Notes under the pieces: model-generated | The model's database searches: none | What the model was told of the DNA's origin: nothing | The model's input: only the letters and a program-made list of their open reading frames with translations | In this document: in pieces, positions 20,744 through 31,499 of the stretch | How positions within the stretch are numbered: the stretch's first letter is position 1 | How the letters are laid out: each line of letters begins with the position of its first letter | From: Rugalucina vietnamica | Lineage: Eukaryota > Mollusca > Bivalvia > Lucinida > Lucinidae | Direction: 5' to 3' | DNA: 64,000 nucleotides | NCBI GenBank assembly: GCA_964017185.1 | Contig: OZ024879.1 | Span: 45,630,883-45,694,882 of the forward strand | Translations under genes and position numbers: made by a program

Positions 20744-23494
20744 ATATGACAATGACAATGATTTTATTCAGCAAAAGCATACAGCAATGCTTAACGCCTA
20801 CAAAACATATATACAGTAGAGAGGACATAAACTACACATACATCAGCCGAGGAGCATATATAAATAATATAAATATACGCATTAGCATTTCAAAGCAAAA
20901 TTTCATAACAAAACAGTGTTATACATTGAACAACTGACATCATATATACATGTTCTAGCACTAAAGAGTTTGTTTTCGTAATTGAGAAGCGAAGTAAATA
21001 TATTTTGCTAATTTTACAACAACAGTTTTATTATTCGAACTCATGAGTTTGTCAAATTTGTTTAAAGTGGGCCATTGATAATAATAACGTTTCATGTAAA
21101 GTTTCCTTAACTCCCTGTACAGAGGGCATGTTAATAGAAAATGGTACTCATTTTCGATTTGATTATTATTACAGAAATGACAAATACGATCATCTCTGTC
21201 CACATCTGCATACCGACCACGTTCAATCTCTAAATCATGCGATGATAACCGAAACTGACTCAGGGCAATGCGGTACTTCTTTTCCACTATGAAATCTAAA
21301 TATTTTTTCAAAAATAAATTCATGTTTATATCTTGAATACAACAATAATCTATTTGAATTGTTAACAGCAACATACCATGTCTGTATGTATATGTCTAAT
21401 ATCCGTTGCTTAATCAAATTAAAAGGTATATCAATATCATACTGTTGAATCCATATGTTACTTAACCCTATACTATCAAGAATATGTTTTACCTGATAAG
21501 CCCAATTTGTACCACTGTAACTTTTGTTATCTGCATCCTGTTTTAACATAAAGTAAATTTGTTTGGGTATAAAATTATCTTCAGACTTTAGTAATTTCAT
21601 CCAATATCTTATCATAATAATTTTCCTTAAGATACAAAGTGGTGGCATTCCTAGTTCTCCATACAATCCAACCAGGTTTGTGGATTTCCTAACATTTAAT
21701 GTCCACCTACATAATTTATTGTGCAGTATCTCTACATCTTTTGCTTCATACATGCCCCATACTTCGGCACCGTAATTTAGAATAGGCGAGACAAGAGCAT
21801 CAAATTATTTACACTTTTCACTTATAGGCAATTCTATTTCACGAAATATCGAAAAGAGTTTGTGGAGAGCGAAGGATGCATGTTGTGCTAACCGTTTTTG
21901 CGTTCGGTGCCAGTTACCATTAAAGAAAAAATGAATACCTAGGTACTTAAATGATGAAACCAGTTCTAGTTTAACATTATTTAGAAGGAAATCATAATGT
22001 GTGGTTTCGCCTTTTTCAAAAATCATTACTTTAGTTTTTGCAGTATTTATCTTTAGGCCCCATCTTAAACAGTAAGTTTCTAAATCGTGTAACAGTGACT
22101 GTAAAACTCTTGGTGACTTTGCAAATACTGTATAACTGCATCGTCTGCATACAACAAGATAAAAGACGTAATTCATTAGTTGTAAATATATCATCAAAGT
22201 TAGCATTCATGTTTTGAGCAATATCATTGATAAACATCATAAACATTAGAGGCGAACTTGGGTCACCCTGTTTTAAACCAATGTGTGAACTAAAAAATCT
22301 AGACCTTAATGACTGATAGCGAATACAAGACTTAACTACTGTATACATAGAAGATAGTGCTTTTACTAGCTTAGTGCTAACCTTTTCGGCAATTAGTTTG
22401 TGCCAGAGCATTGATCGGTCGACCTTGTCAAATACTTTCTCATAATCCACGAACACACAGTATAATTTTTCTTTAGCATCAAGTGTTTTTGAGATAATGG
22501 AATGTAACGTAAAAATACAGTCTACAGTAGATTAACCTTTCTGAAATCCGAACTGATTTTGCAAAATCTTTTCCTCTTTTTCCGCCCAACTATTCAGTCG
22601 ATTTAACAAAATTTGCGAATAAATTTTACCAAGAATATTAATGAGTGTTATACCTCTATAACTACTAGGATCATCATTATTTCCTCCTTTGAAAATAGGG
22701 ACAATTATGCCTTCTCCCCAAAGTCGGGGGTATTCGCCATTGGAAAACAATCTATTGTACAACTTAAGTAGGAACTGGGAGACAATATCGAATGAGCCTT
22801 TGAATAATTCGGAACAAAGATCATCAGTGCCAGCACTTTTATTATTTTTTTGCGAAAATACTGCTTTTCTTAACGCTTGTTCCGAAATATCACAGTCCAT
22901 TTCATGATTTTCAATATTTTCATCTGCAAAATTTGGTTCTGTCGGTAAGTCGCGCTCATCACCGTATATAGATTTAAAGTGCTCATAAAGATCTGCAGCA
23001 GTTAATTTAGATGATTCACTTGTTTTGGCTTAATAGTTTTCTGAATAGTTTTCCAAAAAGTTTTTGGTTGTTTCTTAGCCATGTCGCAGACGTTTTTACC
23101 CTGCTGCAACCGTAGTTTCCTTTTGGCTGATCGTTTAACTTTTGTAAAATTATTGCGGGCCTTTATAAAATTAATCCTATTTAGTGCATTCTTGTTTTTT
23201 GTAAAAATATTTCGTGCCCGTTTGAAATTTTCCCTTGCTTCTTTGCAGTTATCATTGAACCAACGATTTTTCGCAAATTTATGAGATGGCCTGTATGATT
23301 TACCGTAGCTTTTGGTAAAAACAGCTTGTGTGCTATCATACATAAAATTCGTAAATGACTGTATAATAACGTCCACCTGACATACATTTACGTCACTGAT
23401 CAGCTGATCCAATACACCTTGACAATCTAATAGCTGTTGCCGAAAAAAGGCAATTTGGACTCATCGTAAACTATTTTGTGACGTGGATGGCTAT
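20744..23494 (-). pseudogene. Non-LTR retrotransposon: linker, reverse transcriptase, C-terminal domain (decayed)
   Basis: Read downwards: a basic linker (23412-23002); RT fingers with AGTDDLCSELFK, IVPIFKGG and YRGITLINILGKIYSQILLN (22900-22535); palm A box FVDYEKVFDKVDR and B box GLKQGDPSSPL (22456-22260); a YADD box at about 22140-22130, readable only in a third frame; thumb WGLKINTAKTKVMIF and FKYLGIHF (to 21808); ELGMPPL connection (21753-21290); and C-terminal RICHFCNNNQIENEYHFLL.CPLY, a CCHC-like finger (21195-21110). Two in-frame nonsense codons (22532, 21805) and at least four frameshifts (T-tract near 23450, both sides of YADD, near 21295) show it is dead. The 3' tail ends in ATTGTC repeats near 20744. 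It continues at 30226 beyond the inserted LTR element. Confidence 0.85.
23491..23494. repeat. Target-site duplication CTAT (left)
   Basis: CTAT just before the 5' LTR is repeated at 30222-30225 just after the 3' LTR. Both flanks are parts of the same LINE, so the original target sequence is known. Confidence 0.85.
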
Positions 23495-24389
23495 TGTCGT
23501 AGGCCTGTGTTTAAAGCTTTATCTTGTTTGAAGTAGGTCTTTGTTTAAAGTTAAAACTTGTAATCAGTCAGTTGTTTCCCTTGTACATTTTAGAATTAAT
23601 TAAATTCCTGTTTTAACTCTTTCACTTTAGAACTTTTTCAAATAAAATTTTACATTTATTGTCTGAATTTATGCAAAGTATCATAATAAGAAAACTTATC
23701 GATTTTGGATACTTTTGGATTTTGAGTAAATTTCACTTTTAAGTCACCTTTAAGCAGAAATAAAATCTTAACATATAGCATAGGGTTACAGACTGTCAAA
23801 TCAGTCTGAAGGGATGTCAAAAGTCTCATGGTAAAAATGTAAGGTAAGACGTCTGGTCATCTCTGACTAGAACCTTTTTCATGTCTTGACAATAGTCGAG
23901 AACACTTTTTCTTACGTCCGAACTTCAAGTTTGGAACCTTTTTTTTTCAGTCTGGTTCTAGTAGCCAGAGCAGCCTAGTCAAGGTCTTGTACCTTGAACC
24001 CTAAATTCTTTTCTTTCGGCTGTCTGATCTCAAAGACCAGAACTAAATTTCTAAATCATTAAATTCCAAAATGCAGTAACCCCCTTCAGATTCAATCATC
24101 TTCATCTTTTCATTTTTCATACCAAATACAAAATCTCAGCTGATAACTTGATGCTCACTTAGGATCAAAATGTTAATTTTCTTTACAACTTAAAACCACT
24201 ATACGACATCACATCAATTCATAAGGGTGAATATAACATGTAAATACGTTCAATAGAATACAACTGTAAAACACAATTTTGTTGCGTTTCACTGCTCAAT
24301 CTGAAACTTGTATCCAGAGATCGAACCTCCACTATACGATCAGTGGTGGGGACTCGAGCACTGGAGCCAAGAATCCCCGCTCTGCCACA
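23495..24389 (+). mobile_element. 5' LTR of the young LTR element (895 bp)
   Basis: Begins TGTCGTAGG and ends CTGCCACA (TG...CA). Identical in length to the copy at 29327-30221. By eye the only difference is TTGCGTTTC here against TTGCTTTTC in the 3' copy (around 24285/30117). It contains AATAAA at 23641 and 23759. The LTRs were identical at insertion, so near-identity means a recent insertion. Confidence 0.92.
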
Positions 24390-24390
24390 T

Positions 24391-24408
24391 TGGTGCCGTG
24401 ACCAGGAT
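24391..24408 (+). promoter_or_regulatory. Primer-binding-site-like sequence
   Basis: TGGTGCCGTGACCAGGAT follows the 5' LTR after one base. It starts with TGG, complementary to the CCA end of a tRNA, as reverse-transcription primer sites do. I cannot name the primer tRNA. Confidence 0.65.
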
Positions 24409-24537
24409 ACAAGTCACCTCAGATGAGCAGCTCAGTTAATGTGAGCAACACTGAAAATTTTCAAATAATAATGCATAGATAAGATTTAAAGAAATTTACA
24501 TTTAGAATTTTGAAAAAATAATCTTGTGTGAAGAAAC

Positions 24538-27492
24538 ATGTATCACTTTCAAAATGTTCAAATGTCACCCACACTGAGTGACCTGACACAAGGTCACATT
24601 ACCCAACCCCCTTTGTCATCAATGTATACCCAAGGCATTAGGGTAGGGAATTCACATGTTAGTTATGATTCCCATTTCACACCATCAATGAATAGGAGAC
24701 CTGAAATATTAACAGGATTTCAAATGCAAAGTCAGAGGCCTTCTGCATATGATATGCAGCCCCAATGTCAAATATACCCCAATGGTCAAATAGGGCAGGG
24801 CCCAGATATCAACCCAAACTTGACACGAAGAGACCCAAATAGCATGGGTATACCCTACCCAGGAATGCCCCCTCAGACATTGTCATGTAGCTTGACACCA
24901 AATGAAAGGCCAACAAGATTTGAAGGGCAAGGGCATACAACCCCTTTGAGGTCATATGATAATTCTATGAGTTATCCAAACCATGATGTCAAATTTTCAA
25001 GCAATTATGATGCTAATCAATTTGGTCACTTTGTATACCCATATATGGCGAGCCATTATGGTCACTCAAGGGCATTTGAAGTTGAACCTTCACCATACCC
25101 ACCCAACCCAAGGGCAAGTCAGTGCTATCCCACTATAGGTACACCTAACACGGTGCCATGCAGACAACACGCAGAATATCTGCAGCCTTTAGCAATTCAA
25201 AACAATCATGGAAACCCAATCCAACAAAACATTAATCAAGGTTTTCAATCCCAGCCAAGGAACCATCATAATGTAGAATCTGCTCAACCTGTACAAAATG
25301 TTGATCTAACCCGCCCTAGCCAAGCATCAAGCATGCAATCTCAACAATTGTCAGCCGAGTTTGAGGCAAAGATTCACTTGATCCCAGACAGGTTTTTAAA
25401 GAATGTGCATAGGGATGAGACAGGGTTAGGCTATTATTTGAAAGCTCAAAATACACAGGACTTAGAAAGTATTTCAAGGCTTACGTCCCCTGAAGAAAGC
25501 AAAAATGTAGAGCTTATGAATAAGGGCAACTTGACAAACTGCAATTCACTTGGGCAAATGCATGCATCAAATGTCATTTCAAACCATGAGTTAAAATCTC
25601 AACAATTGAAGCAGTCCAGTACTTGTGTACAGGAAAATTATTCTTGTCCGGTGGAACAGCCACCAGAAAAAGAGTCAAAGAATTTTAAATTGCAAAGCAA
25701 GTTATGTCTTAAAGAAAGGTCAACTAAAGTTCATAAGAAATTCAATACACAGTCACAAATGACATGCCGACCAGGCACAAGTGAAAAAGCCTCACAATGT
25801 GATCTTTCCAGTGTTCTTCCAATCACGACAAACAGTCCAGGTTCTTATACCTTGGAAACTCACAGTTCACAAAGGTCACAAATTTCAGCGGCTTGTACCC
25901 TGGAACCAGTTCATTCTCATAGTCCACAAAATCATGAGATTCATACCAAAGACCCTAGTCATTTATCTCGTCCGGGGATGTCTACCCTGGAACCCAGTAG
26001 TCTGGGCTCTCATGCCCGAGCACGTGTTCATTCACATAGTCCGGGGTTAAGTACCCTGGAACCCAACTCGTCAGGGTCAAGTGCCCAAGAGGTTAGCCAT
26101 ACATCCCGTCCCGGGTCTGACACCAACACAAATTATTTGTCTAGTACTATCAGTAGTAGTCACTCAAACGGTCCCATGCCGGATTCAAACTTCAAGTACT
26201 TGTACAGTCCGATGCTTGATGCTTTGGAACTTAATCATTTGAGCTGTCCAGGTCCTAGTGCCTTGGAAAATAATTACTCACACGGTCCCGGGACCGGTTC
26301 GAATCTCAGTCCTTCCTCCAGTCCTAGGCTTGATGCCCCGGAACTTAGCCCATCCCGTCCAGGCCCTGGTGCCTCGGAACTTAGACATTCCCCTGGGTCC
26401 ACATCGACAAAAGTGTCCAGTCGAAGGCTTGATGCCTCGAAACTTAGCCCATCCCGTCCAGGCCCTGGTGCCTCGGAACTTAGACATTCCCCTGGGTCTA
26501 CATCGACAAAAGTGTCCAGTCGAAGGATTGATGCCTCGAAACTTAGCCCATCCCATCCAGGCCCTGGAGCCTCGGAACTTAGACACTCCCCTAGGTCCAC
26601 ATTGACACAATTGTCCAGCCGAAGGCTTGATGCCTCGGAACTTAGCCCATCCCGTCCAGGCCCGTGTGCCTTGGAAACTAGTCCATCATACCATTTATAT
26701 TGTAATACAGAAATAAATCATATGGGCAGTCGAAGGTTTGATACCTCGGAACAAAATGCAATCAGTCCAGGCCAAAGTGCCTTGGAAATTAAACATTCAT
26801 GCATTTCTCATTCTAACTCAAAACTTGATCATCCAAATAGTCCAGGTCACTGTACCTTGAAATTCACTCATGAAAATAGTCCGGGAGCCCATGCCCCAGA
26901 ATTTACTCAAAATAGTCTGGAGGCTCAAGCCCTAGAAAACATGTCTAAAGGTTGTACTCTGGAACACACTCAAATTAGTCTGGAGGCTCACGCCCTAGAA
27001 AACAAGTCTAGAGTTTGTTCTCTAGAATTGAATCAAAATAGTCTGGAGGCTCAAGCCCCAGAAAATCCGTCCAGAGATTGTCAACCCATAAGAACACTGG
27101 AAAGACACATAGAGAACAATGCTGCAAAACAAGATCAAAATGGTCAAATACAAATTAGACCCATGCAAAATAAAGGGGTAGCTAGCAGTTTGTCAGCACT
27201 CTTTAGTAAGTACCTTGTCATACTGGCATGTCTCTTACAGCTTTCAAAACTGACAATTTCCACAGTGTTTACTGTATGGTTGCTTTCATGTGGCAAAACA
27301 CAATTGATGAAACATGCTGTCAAATTAATACTGCCAACTTTAGGCATTTCCACCAGAATGACTGATAGCCAGTTGGCATATATCATAGCTGCAGCATTGT
27401 TTTCATTTATAGTGGGCATCACACTTGTTCAGAGTCAAGGTCATATCATCAAGCTTTGGAAGCGGGACCCAAATAAAATGCAGACAGCATAA
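24538..27492 (+). CDS. 984-residue repeat-rich protein with two C-terminal TM segments, carried by LTR element
   Basis: Function unknown. The frame is intact from ATG 24538 to TAA 27490-27492, 148 bp after the 5' LTR. Residues 1 to ~280 are rich in Pro, Gln, Asn, Ser, Tyr and Met. From ~410 the chain is built of motifs like SPGxxTLE/SxPGPxALE. Residues 596-727 hold three full and one partial 33-residue repeats (RRLDASKLSPSRPGPGASEL...); 793-848 hold ~21-residue repeats (SLEAQALEN.S..C). The end has two hydrophobic segments, about 892-916 and 946-964, with a basic tail (KLWKRDPNK). No signal peptide, zinc knuckle or protease is visible. An intracellular, tail-anchored-like hairpin topology is plausible. 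It could be a captured host gene, an aberrant gag or an env-like protein; none is shown. AATAAA and an A-run follow. Confidence 0.75.
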   Translation: MYHFQNVQMSPTLSDLTQGHITQPPLSSMYTQGIRVGNSHVSYDSHFTPSMNRRPEILTGFQMQSQRPSAYDMQPQCQIYPNGQIGQGPDINPNLTRRDPNSMGIPYPGMPPQTLSCSLTPNERPTRFEGQGHTTPLRSYDNSMSYPNHDVKFSSNYDANQFGHFVYPYMASHYGHSRAFEVEPSPYPPNPRASQCYPTIGTPNTVPCRQHAEYLQPLAIQNNHGNPIQQNINQGFQSQPRNHHNVESAQPVQNVDLTRPSQASSMQSQQLSAEFEAKIHLIPDRFLKNVHRDETGLGYYLKAQNTQDLESISRLTSPEESKNVELMNKGNLTNCNSLGQMHASNVISNHELKSQQLKQSSTCVQENYSCPVEQPPEKESKNFKLQSKLCLKERSTKVHKKFNTQSQMTCRPGTSEKASQCDLSSVLPITTNSPGSYTLETHSSQRSQISAACTLEPVHSHSPQNHEIHTKDPSHLSRPGMSTLEPSSLGSHARARVHSHSPGLSTLEPNSSGSSAQEVSHTSRPGSDTNTNYLSSTISSSHSNGPMPDSNFKYLYSPMLDALELNHLSCPGPSALENNYSHGPGTGSNLSPSSSPRLDAPELSPSRPGPGASELRHSPGSTSTKVSSRRLDASKLSPSRPGPGASELRHSPGSTSTKVSSRRIDASKLSPSHPGPGASELRHSPRSTLTQLSSRRLDASELSPSRPGPCALETSPSYHLYCNTEINHMGSRRFDTSEQNAISPGQSALEIKHSCISHSNSKLDHPNSPGHCTLKFTHENSPGAHAPEFTQNSLEAQALENMSKGCTLEHTQISLEAHALENKSRVCSLELNQNSLEAQAPENPSRDCQPIRTLERHIENNAAKQDQNGQIQIRPMQNKGVASSLSALFSKYLVILACLLQLSKLTISTVFTVWLLSCGKTQLMKHAVKLILPTLGISTRMTDSQLAYIIAAALFSFIVGITLVQSQGHIIKLWKRDPNKMQTA
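26323..26718 (+). repeat. 99-bp tandem repeat in the 984-codon ORF
   Basis: Units start at 26323, 26422, 26521 and 26620 (the last partial). Each starts with (C/A)GAAGGCTTGATGCC-like text and keeps the reading frame (33 codons). Units 1 and 2 are almost identical, suggesting recent expansion. Confidence 0.9.
26914..27081 (+). repeat. 63-bp tandem repeat in the 984-codon ORF
   Basis: Three units (last partial) start with AGTCTGGAGGCTCA at 26914, 26977 and 27040, each coding SLEAxAxENxSxxC. The frame is preserved. Confidence 0.85.
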
Positions 27493-27566
27493 CTTAGAAA
27501 AACAAGTTATTATGCATATGTTTGTTAGTAGTCTAGTTACAAAGTGGAAAAAATCATATAAAAATG

Positions 27567-27593
27567 AATAAAAGATAAAATAGAAAAAAAAAA
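27567..27593 (+). terminator. AATAAA plus A-run after the 984-codon ORF
   Basis: AATAAA at 27567-27572 is followed 11 bases later by ten A (27584-27593), the geometry of a cleaved, polyadenylated mRNA end. It lies 75 bases after the stop codon and inside the element, far from the 3' LTR. Confidence 0.5.
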
Positions 27594-27795
27594 GTTTTCT
27601 TTGTTAAATGAATATATTGTCCCAGTGTTCCAAAGCCTGAATGTGTGTTTCATCTCAGTAATGAAAAGATGAAGATTCATTTAAGTTGATTGCGTATTAT
27701 AGTATGACATCATTAAGGTACTTTATTACTGGGTAAGATGCAGTAAAAGTATATTTCAAGATAACATGCACCGGTTCTGATGTAGCATAGTTTTA

Positions 27796-28620
27796 GTATA
27801 GCCACCCAGAGACAGAGTCCTAGAGGTGTGTTGCTGTAACAATTGTTGTTGTTGGTCCAGCCAGAGACAAAGTTCCTGGGCTGAGATGATTTGATTTATC
27901 CAAGCTGGAGACGTCCAGAACTGAGATGTAACTGCGAGAAGGTCCAGTTCCGGGTGTGAGTTGTTTCTTAAAACGGTCAGTACATAAAGTACCTATGATG
28001 CTAGATTGTTGTTAGAAGTTTCAAGCTTAAATCATGTTTTGGTTAGGCCTGCCAAATTTTATGGTTACAGCTTAAGCTTAGTGACGGTCTGTGAATAGAT
28101 TACACCTTATAGTAGAATTATGTGAACATCTTGGACATATGGGACTAAACATTTCAAAAGCAAATTTAAATGTTGTCACACTTTCTTTATTTTAACTGCA
28201 TATGAGCTGAATATTATAATTAGATTGCTGTACAAATATACAGTTCAGCATTTCATTTCGAATATTTTGTTTATTTTCATACTAGAGACAAATTACGCTA
28301 GCCTGTCATGGCGTCTAGATACCCTGTGTCTAACTGAAAAGATAAAGCTGAAACCAGATTGCGGATTGTGTTTAATGAAAAATCAAATAGATGTTTGTGG
28401 TACTGGGAGTTTGTTTTCTGGTAGAATAAATGTATGATATGTACCGGATTTGAAGATGATTTGTTATAGTATAGCCACCCTGCGACAAAGTTCCAGAGGG
28501 TGAGTGCTGTTACAGTTGTTTGTCTAGCCAGAGACACAGATCCTGAGCTGAGATGTTTGAATTATCCAGTCTAGAACTGAGATGTAACTGAGATTGTCCA
28601 ATCCGAGTTGTAAGTTGCGT
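27796..28620 (+). repeat. Pair of diverged ~155-bp direct repeats in the element's 3' region
   Basis: 27796-27965 and 28470-28620 share 'atagccaccc', 'gacaaagttcc', 'ccagagaca', 'ctgagctgagatg', 'agaactgagatgtaactg' and a 'gagttg' end, with many substitutions. The rest of 27600-29326 is AT-rich and non-coding on both strands. Confidence 0.65.
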
Positions 28621-29326
28621 TAATTTTAAAAGTCCAGTACTTCAAAATGGAATGACATCAATTTAAGCCATTTACTAGACATCATTATAAAAGATCATAC
28701 GCTAGGGTAGTGCACGACCCAATGCTGTGATTCAAACTTTGAAATGATGGCACATAGGCAAAAGAAATCATGTAACAAGATTATTATGGCAATGGCAGGT
28801 CTAGTCTGTTTTGATGTATGAACATTTTGTCTCTGATTTTAAATCTGTAACATAATCATTGTCTTCACATTATTTCGTCTGCTGGTCTGTACATGTAGAT
28901 CAGATTTTATTTGACATTCAGTATAAAACCTTACAGTGAAAGCCATTAGCAATGGTTAGCTAGCTATAAATCCATGGAACCAGAAAGCTGTGGTTGTCAC
29001 TTGTAACTTATTAAGGCTACAGACCACATGCAATTTTCTATGTAGATATTTGAAGCTGGTGTTCAGTCGTTTCAGTCCTTGCTTATGGAGGAGTTTGCCA
29101 AACTATGACGTTTACAAACGAACTACTATGGACCACGATCTATGGACCACGAGGCCAAGCACTGGATACAACCGATGCCATATCAATTTTATTTACGATG
29201 TGATGTTTGCGATGGATTAAGGAAATTAATTTTATTGAAATTCATTGTAAATCAGCTGAACATTTTGACAATTTTAATTTTCCTAGAAATACTCGTACCT
29301 CGTATTTCAAAATGGCAATGGAGGTA

Positions 29327-30221
29327 TGTCGTAGGCCTGTGTTTAAAGCTTTATCTTGTTTGAAGTAGGTCTTTGTTTAAAGTTAAAACTTGTAATCAGT
29401 CAGTTGTTTCCCTTGTACATTTTAGAATTAATTAAATTCCTGTTTTAACTCTTTCACTTTAGAACTTTTTCAAATAAAATTTTACATTTATTGTCTGAAT
29501 TTATGCAAAGTATCATAATAAGAAAACTTATCGATTTTGGATACTTTTGGATTTTGAGTAAATTTCACTTTTAAGTCACCTTTAAGCAGAAATAAAATCT
29601 TAACATATAGCATAGGGTTACAGACTGTCAAATCAGTCTGAAGGGATGTCAAAAGTCTCATGGTAAAAATGTAAGGTAAGACGTCTGGTCATCTCTGACT
29701 AGAACCTTTTTCATGTCTTGACAATAGTCGAGAACACTTTTTCTTACGTCCGAACTTCAAGTTTGGAACCTTTTTTTTTCAGTCTGGTTCTAGTAGCCAG
29801 AGCAGCCTAGTCAAGGTCTTGTACCTTGAACCCTAAATTCTTTTCTTTCGGCTGTCTGATCTCAAAGACCAGAACTAAATTTCTAAATCATTAAATTCCA
29901 AAATGCAGTAACCCCCTTCAGATTCAATCATCTTCATCTTTTCATTTTTCATACCAAATACAAAATCTCAGCTGATAACTTGATGCTCACTTAGGATCAA
30001 AATGTTAATTTTCTTTACAACTTAAAACCACTATACGACATCACATCAATTCATAAGGGTGAATATAACATGTAAATACGTTCAATAGAATACAACTGTA
30101 AAACACAATTTTGTTGCTTTTCACTGCTCAATCTGAAACTTGTATCCAGAGATCGAACCTCCACTATACGATCAGTGGTGGGGACTCGAGCACTGGAGCC
30201 AAGAATCCCCGCTCTGCCACA
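29327..30221 (+). mobile_element. 3' LTR of the young LTR element (895 bp)
   Basis: Same length as the 5' LTR with one visible substitution. It is preceded by a weak purine-rich stretch (AATGGCAATGGAGGTA, 29311-29326) as candidate polypurine tract, and followed by the CTAT duplication. AATAAA signals are at 29473 and 29591. Confidence 0.92.
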
Positions 30222-30893
30222 CTATCATTATTTATGTCGGTTGGATTATTGTGTTCTTCAACATGGAATTTTAGAGCTAAACTATAAAATATAGGTGAGT
30301 GATCAGAAAATTCATTAAAATCAACAACATAAAAGTTTTCGACAAATTTGCTATCATTATGACTACAGAGTAGATAATCGACCACGCTAAGTCCATTGTG
30401 TGAAACGAAAGTAAACTGACCTACATTTCGATCACCGCCTAAGCGCCCATTGGCTATGCATAAATCAGTCACCTGACAAAATAATAATAGCCTTCGACCA
30501 TAACAATCAACCACGTGATCTTTATTTACTCGCGTAGTAAAAGTTGTAGTACTACGGGAATCTTGAATGAAAATGTCATCGTCTAAGTACTTATCAAAAT
30601 CGAGAAAGTCTGGTTCCTTTGATGTACGGCTGTTGAAGTCACCAGTAATGTATATTTTTCCGTGGTTCTTATAGTTATCCACGCCTTGTTCTAGGATATC
30701 AAACATGTCAACATCTTGAGATTTCAACACTTTTGACGCAGATGGTGGGAAATAAACGTTACATATATACACATCTTCATCAAATTGGAATAAATCACTT
30801 TGTAATTTTACCCACATAATGCCACACTGGTGTTTTTCAATTATCTTAATGTGATCTTTATAACAATCTTTATAATAAATAGATATCCCTTAT
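30222..30893 (-). pseudogene. Non-LTR retrotransposon endonuclease domain (other half of the split LINE)
   Basis: Reading down from 30889: GISIYYKDCYKDHIKIIEKH, QCGIMWVK, VYICNVYFPPSA, YITGDFNSRT, VNKDHVVDCYGRRLL, TFVSHNGLSVVDYLL and NEFSDHSPIFY. GDFN, SxVDYLL and SDHxPI are the central and C-terminal catalytic blocks of the APE-type endonuclease of non-LTR retrotransposons. The N-terminal Asn/Glu blocks are missing and a stop lies at 30890-30892, so the copy is 5'-truncated here. Joined across the LTR insertion, the frame continues ...TDINNDSHPRHKIVYDESKL... before a 1-base loss in a T-run shifts it. Confidence 0.85.
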
Positions 30894-31499
30894 AAACATA
30901 AGCAAGGTATTAATATTCAATTATATGCACGCGTTTTCAAGCTGCAAAGTTTTAGAAATGCGTAATTCAGTGTTATCACAATTATTGGCAACGTCACTAT
31001 TGCCAAATAAAACTTCATACTAGGCTTTATGTATTTATTTGGCTTAAATGACTTTGTTTGTTAACAGTTTGTATGTTTATTTGTTTTTTTCTTTCTTATT
31101 TATCACGAACAGGCAAGAGTGTTGATTTATTTTCTTTCTTTCTTTTCGGACATTAATGAGAGTATTAAGATATGGCTTAAATGGTTATTTTGTTTGTTCC
31201 AGGAACCGAGTGTTTTGGTGAAATGATCCGGCTTTCACAAAAAATGTACGTGTGAGCCTGAAACCTACAATGAAAGACAATTTCCTGAGCCCATAAGTAG
31301 ATATAAGTCGGTTAGAAGCAGCTGCCACTGTGTTTGGAAGTGCCATCCAAAAACAGACTCTCGATTCGATCATCTTCTGTGATTGTGAATTTTGATTTGG
31401 ATATTTTCCGTTATGTTTTTAATTTTGACAAGCCAGTGATCATTAAGAATACAGCAAAAATAGAAAAAAGTTTCGAAATTTGAAATGCATTGCTGTTGA
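30894..31499. other. No gene recognised
   Basis: AT-rich sequence with T-rich runs (31080-31150). A minus-strand frame at 31185-31373 resembles nothing I know. Confidence 0.4.

Larger units (their letters stand above)
23495..30221 (+). mobile_element. Young 6.7-kb LTR retroelement without gag-pol, nested in a LINE
   Basis: Two 895-bp LTRs, a PBS-like sequence and a 4-bp CTAT duplication define a complete, recently inserted element. Between the LTRs (4,937 bp) I find no reverse transcriptase, RNase H, integrase or protease motif on either strand. The only long coding region is the 984-codon ORF at 24538-27492. It is therefore non-autonomous and must have been mobilised by a partner element with matching LTRs. 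A 4-bp duplication is usual for several Ty3/gypsy lineages; no coding evidence supports the class. It splits the LINE between endonuclease and RT domains. Confidence 0.9.

Noticed and set aside
26274..26610. Two ~110-codon open frames on the minus strand
   Set aside because: They are shadows of the 99-bp tandem repeat in the plus-strand 984-codon ORF; a repeat whose length is a multiple of three keeps other frames open too.
23495..30221. LTR pair as an assembly duplication artefact
   Set aside because: The TG...CA ends, CTAT duplication, PBS-like site and different flanks that rejoin one LINE frame are what a true insertion gives; an assembly artefact would not.
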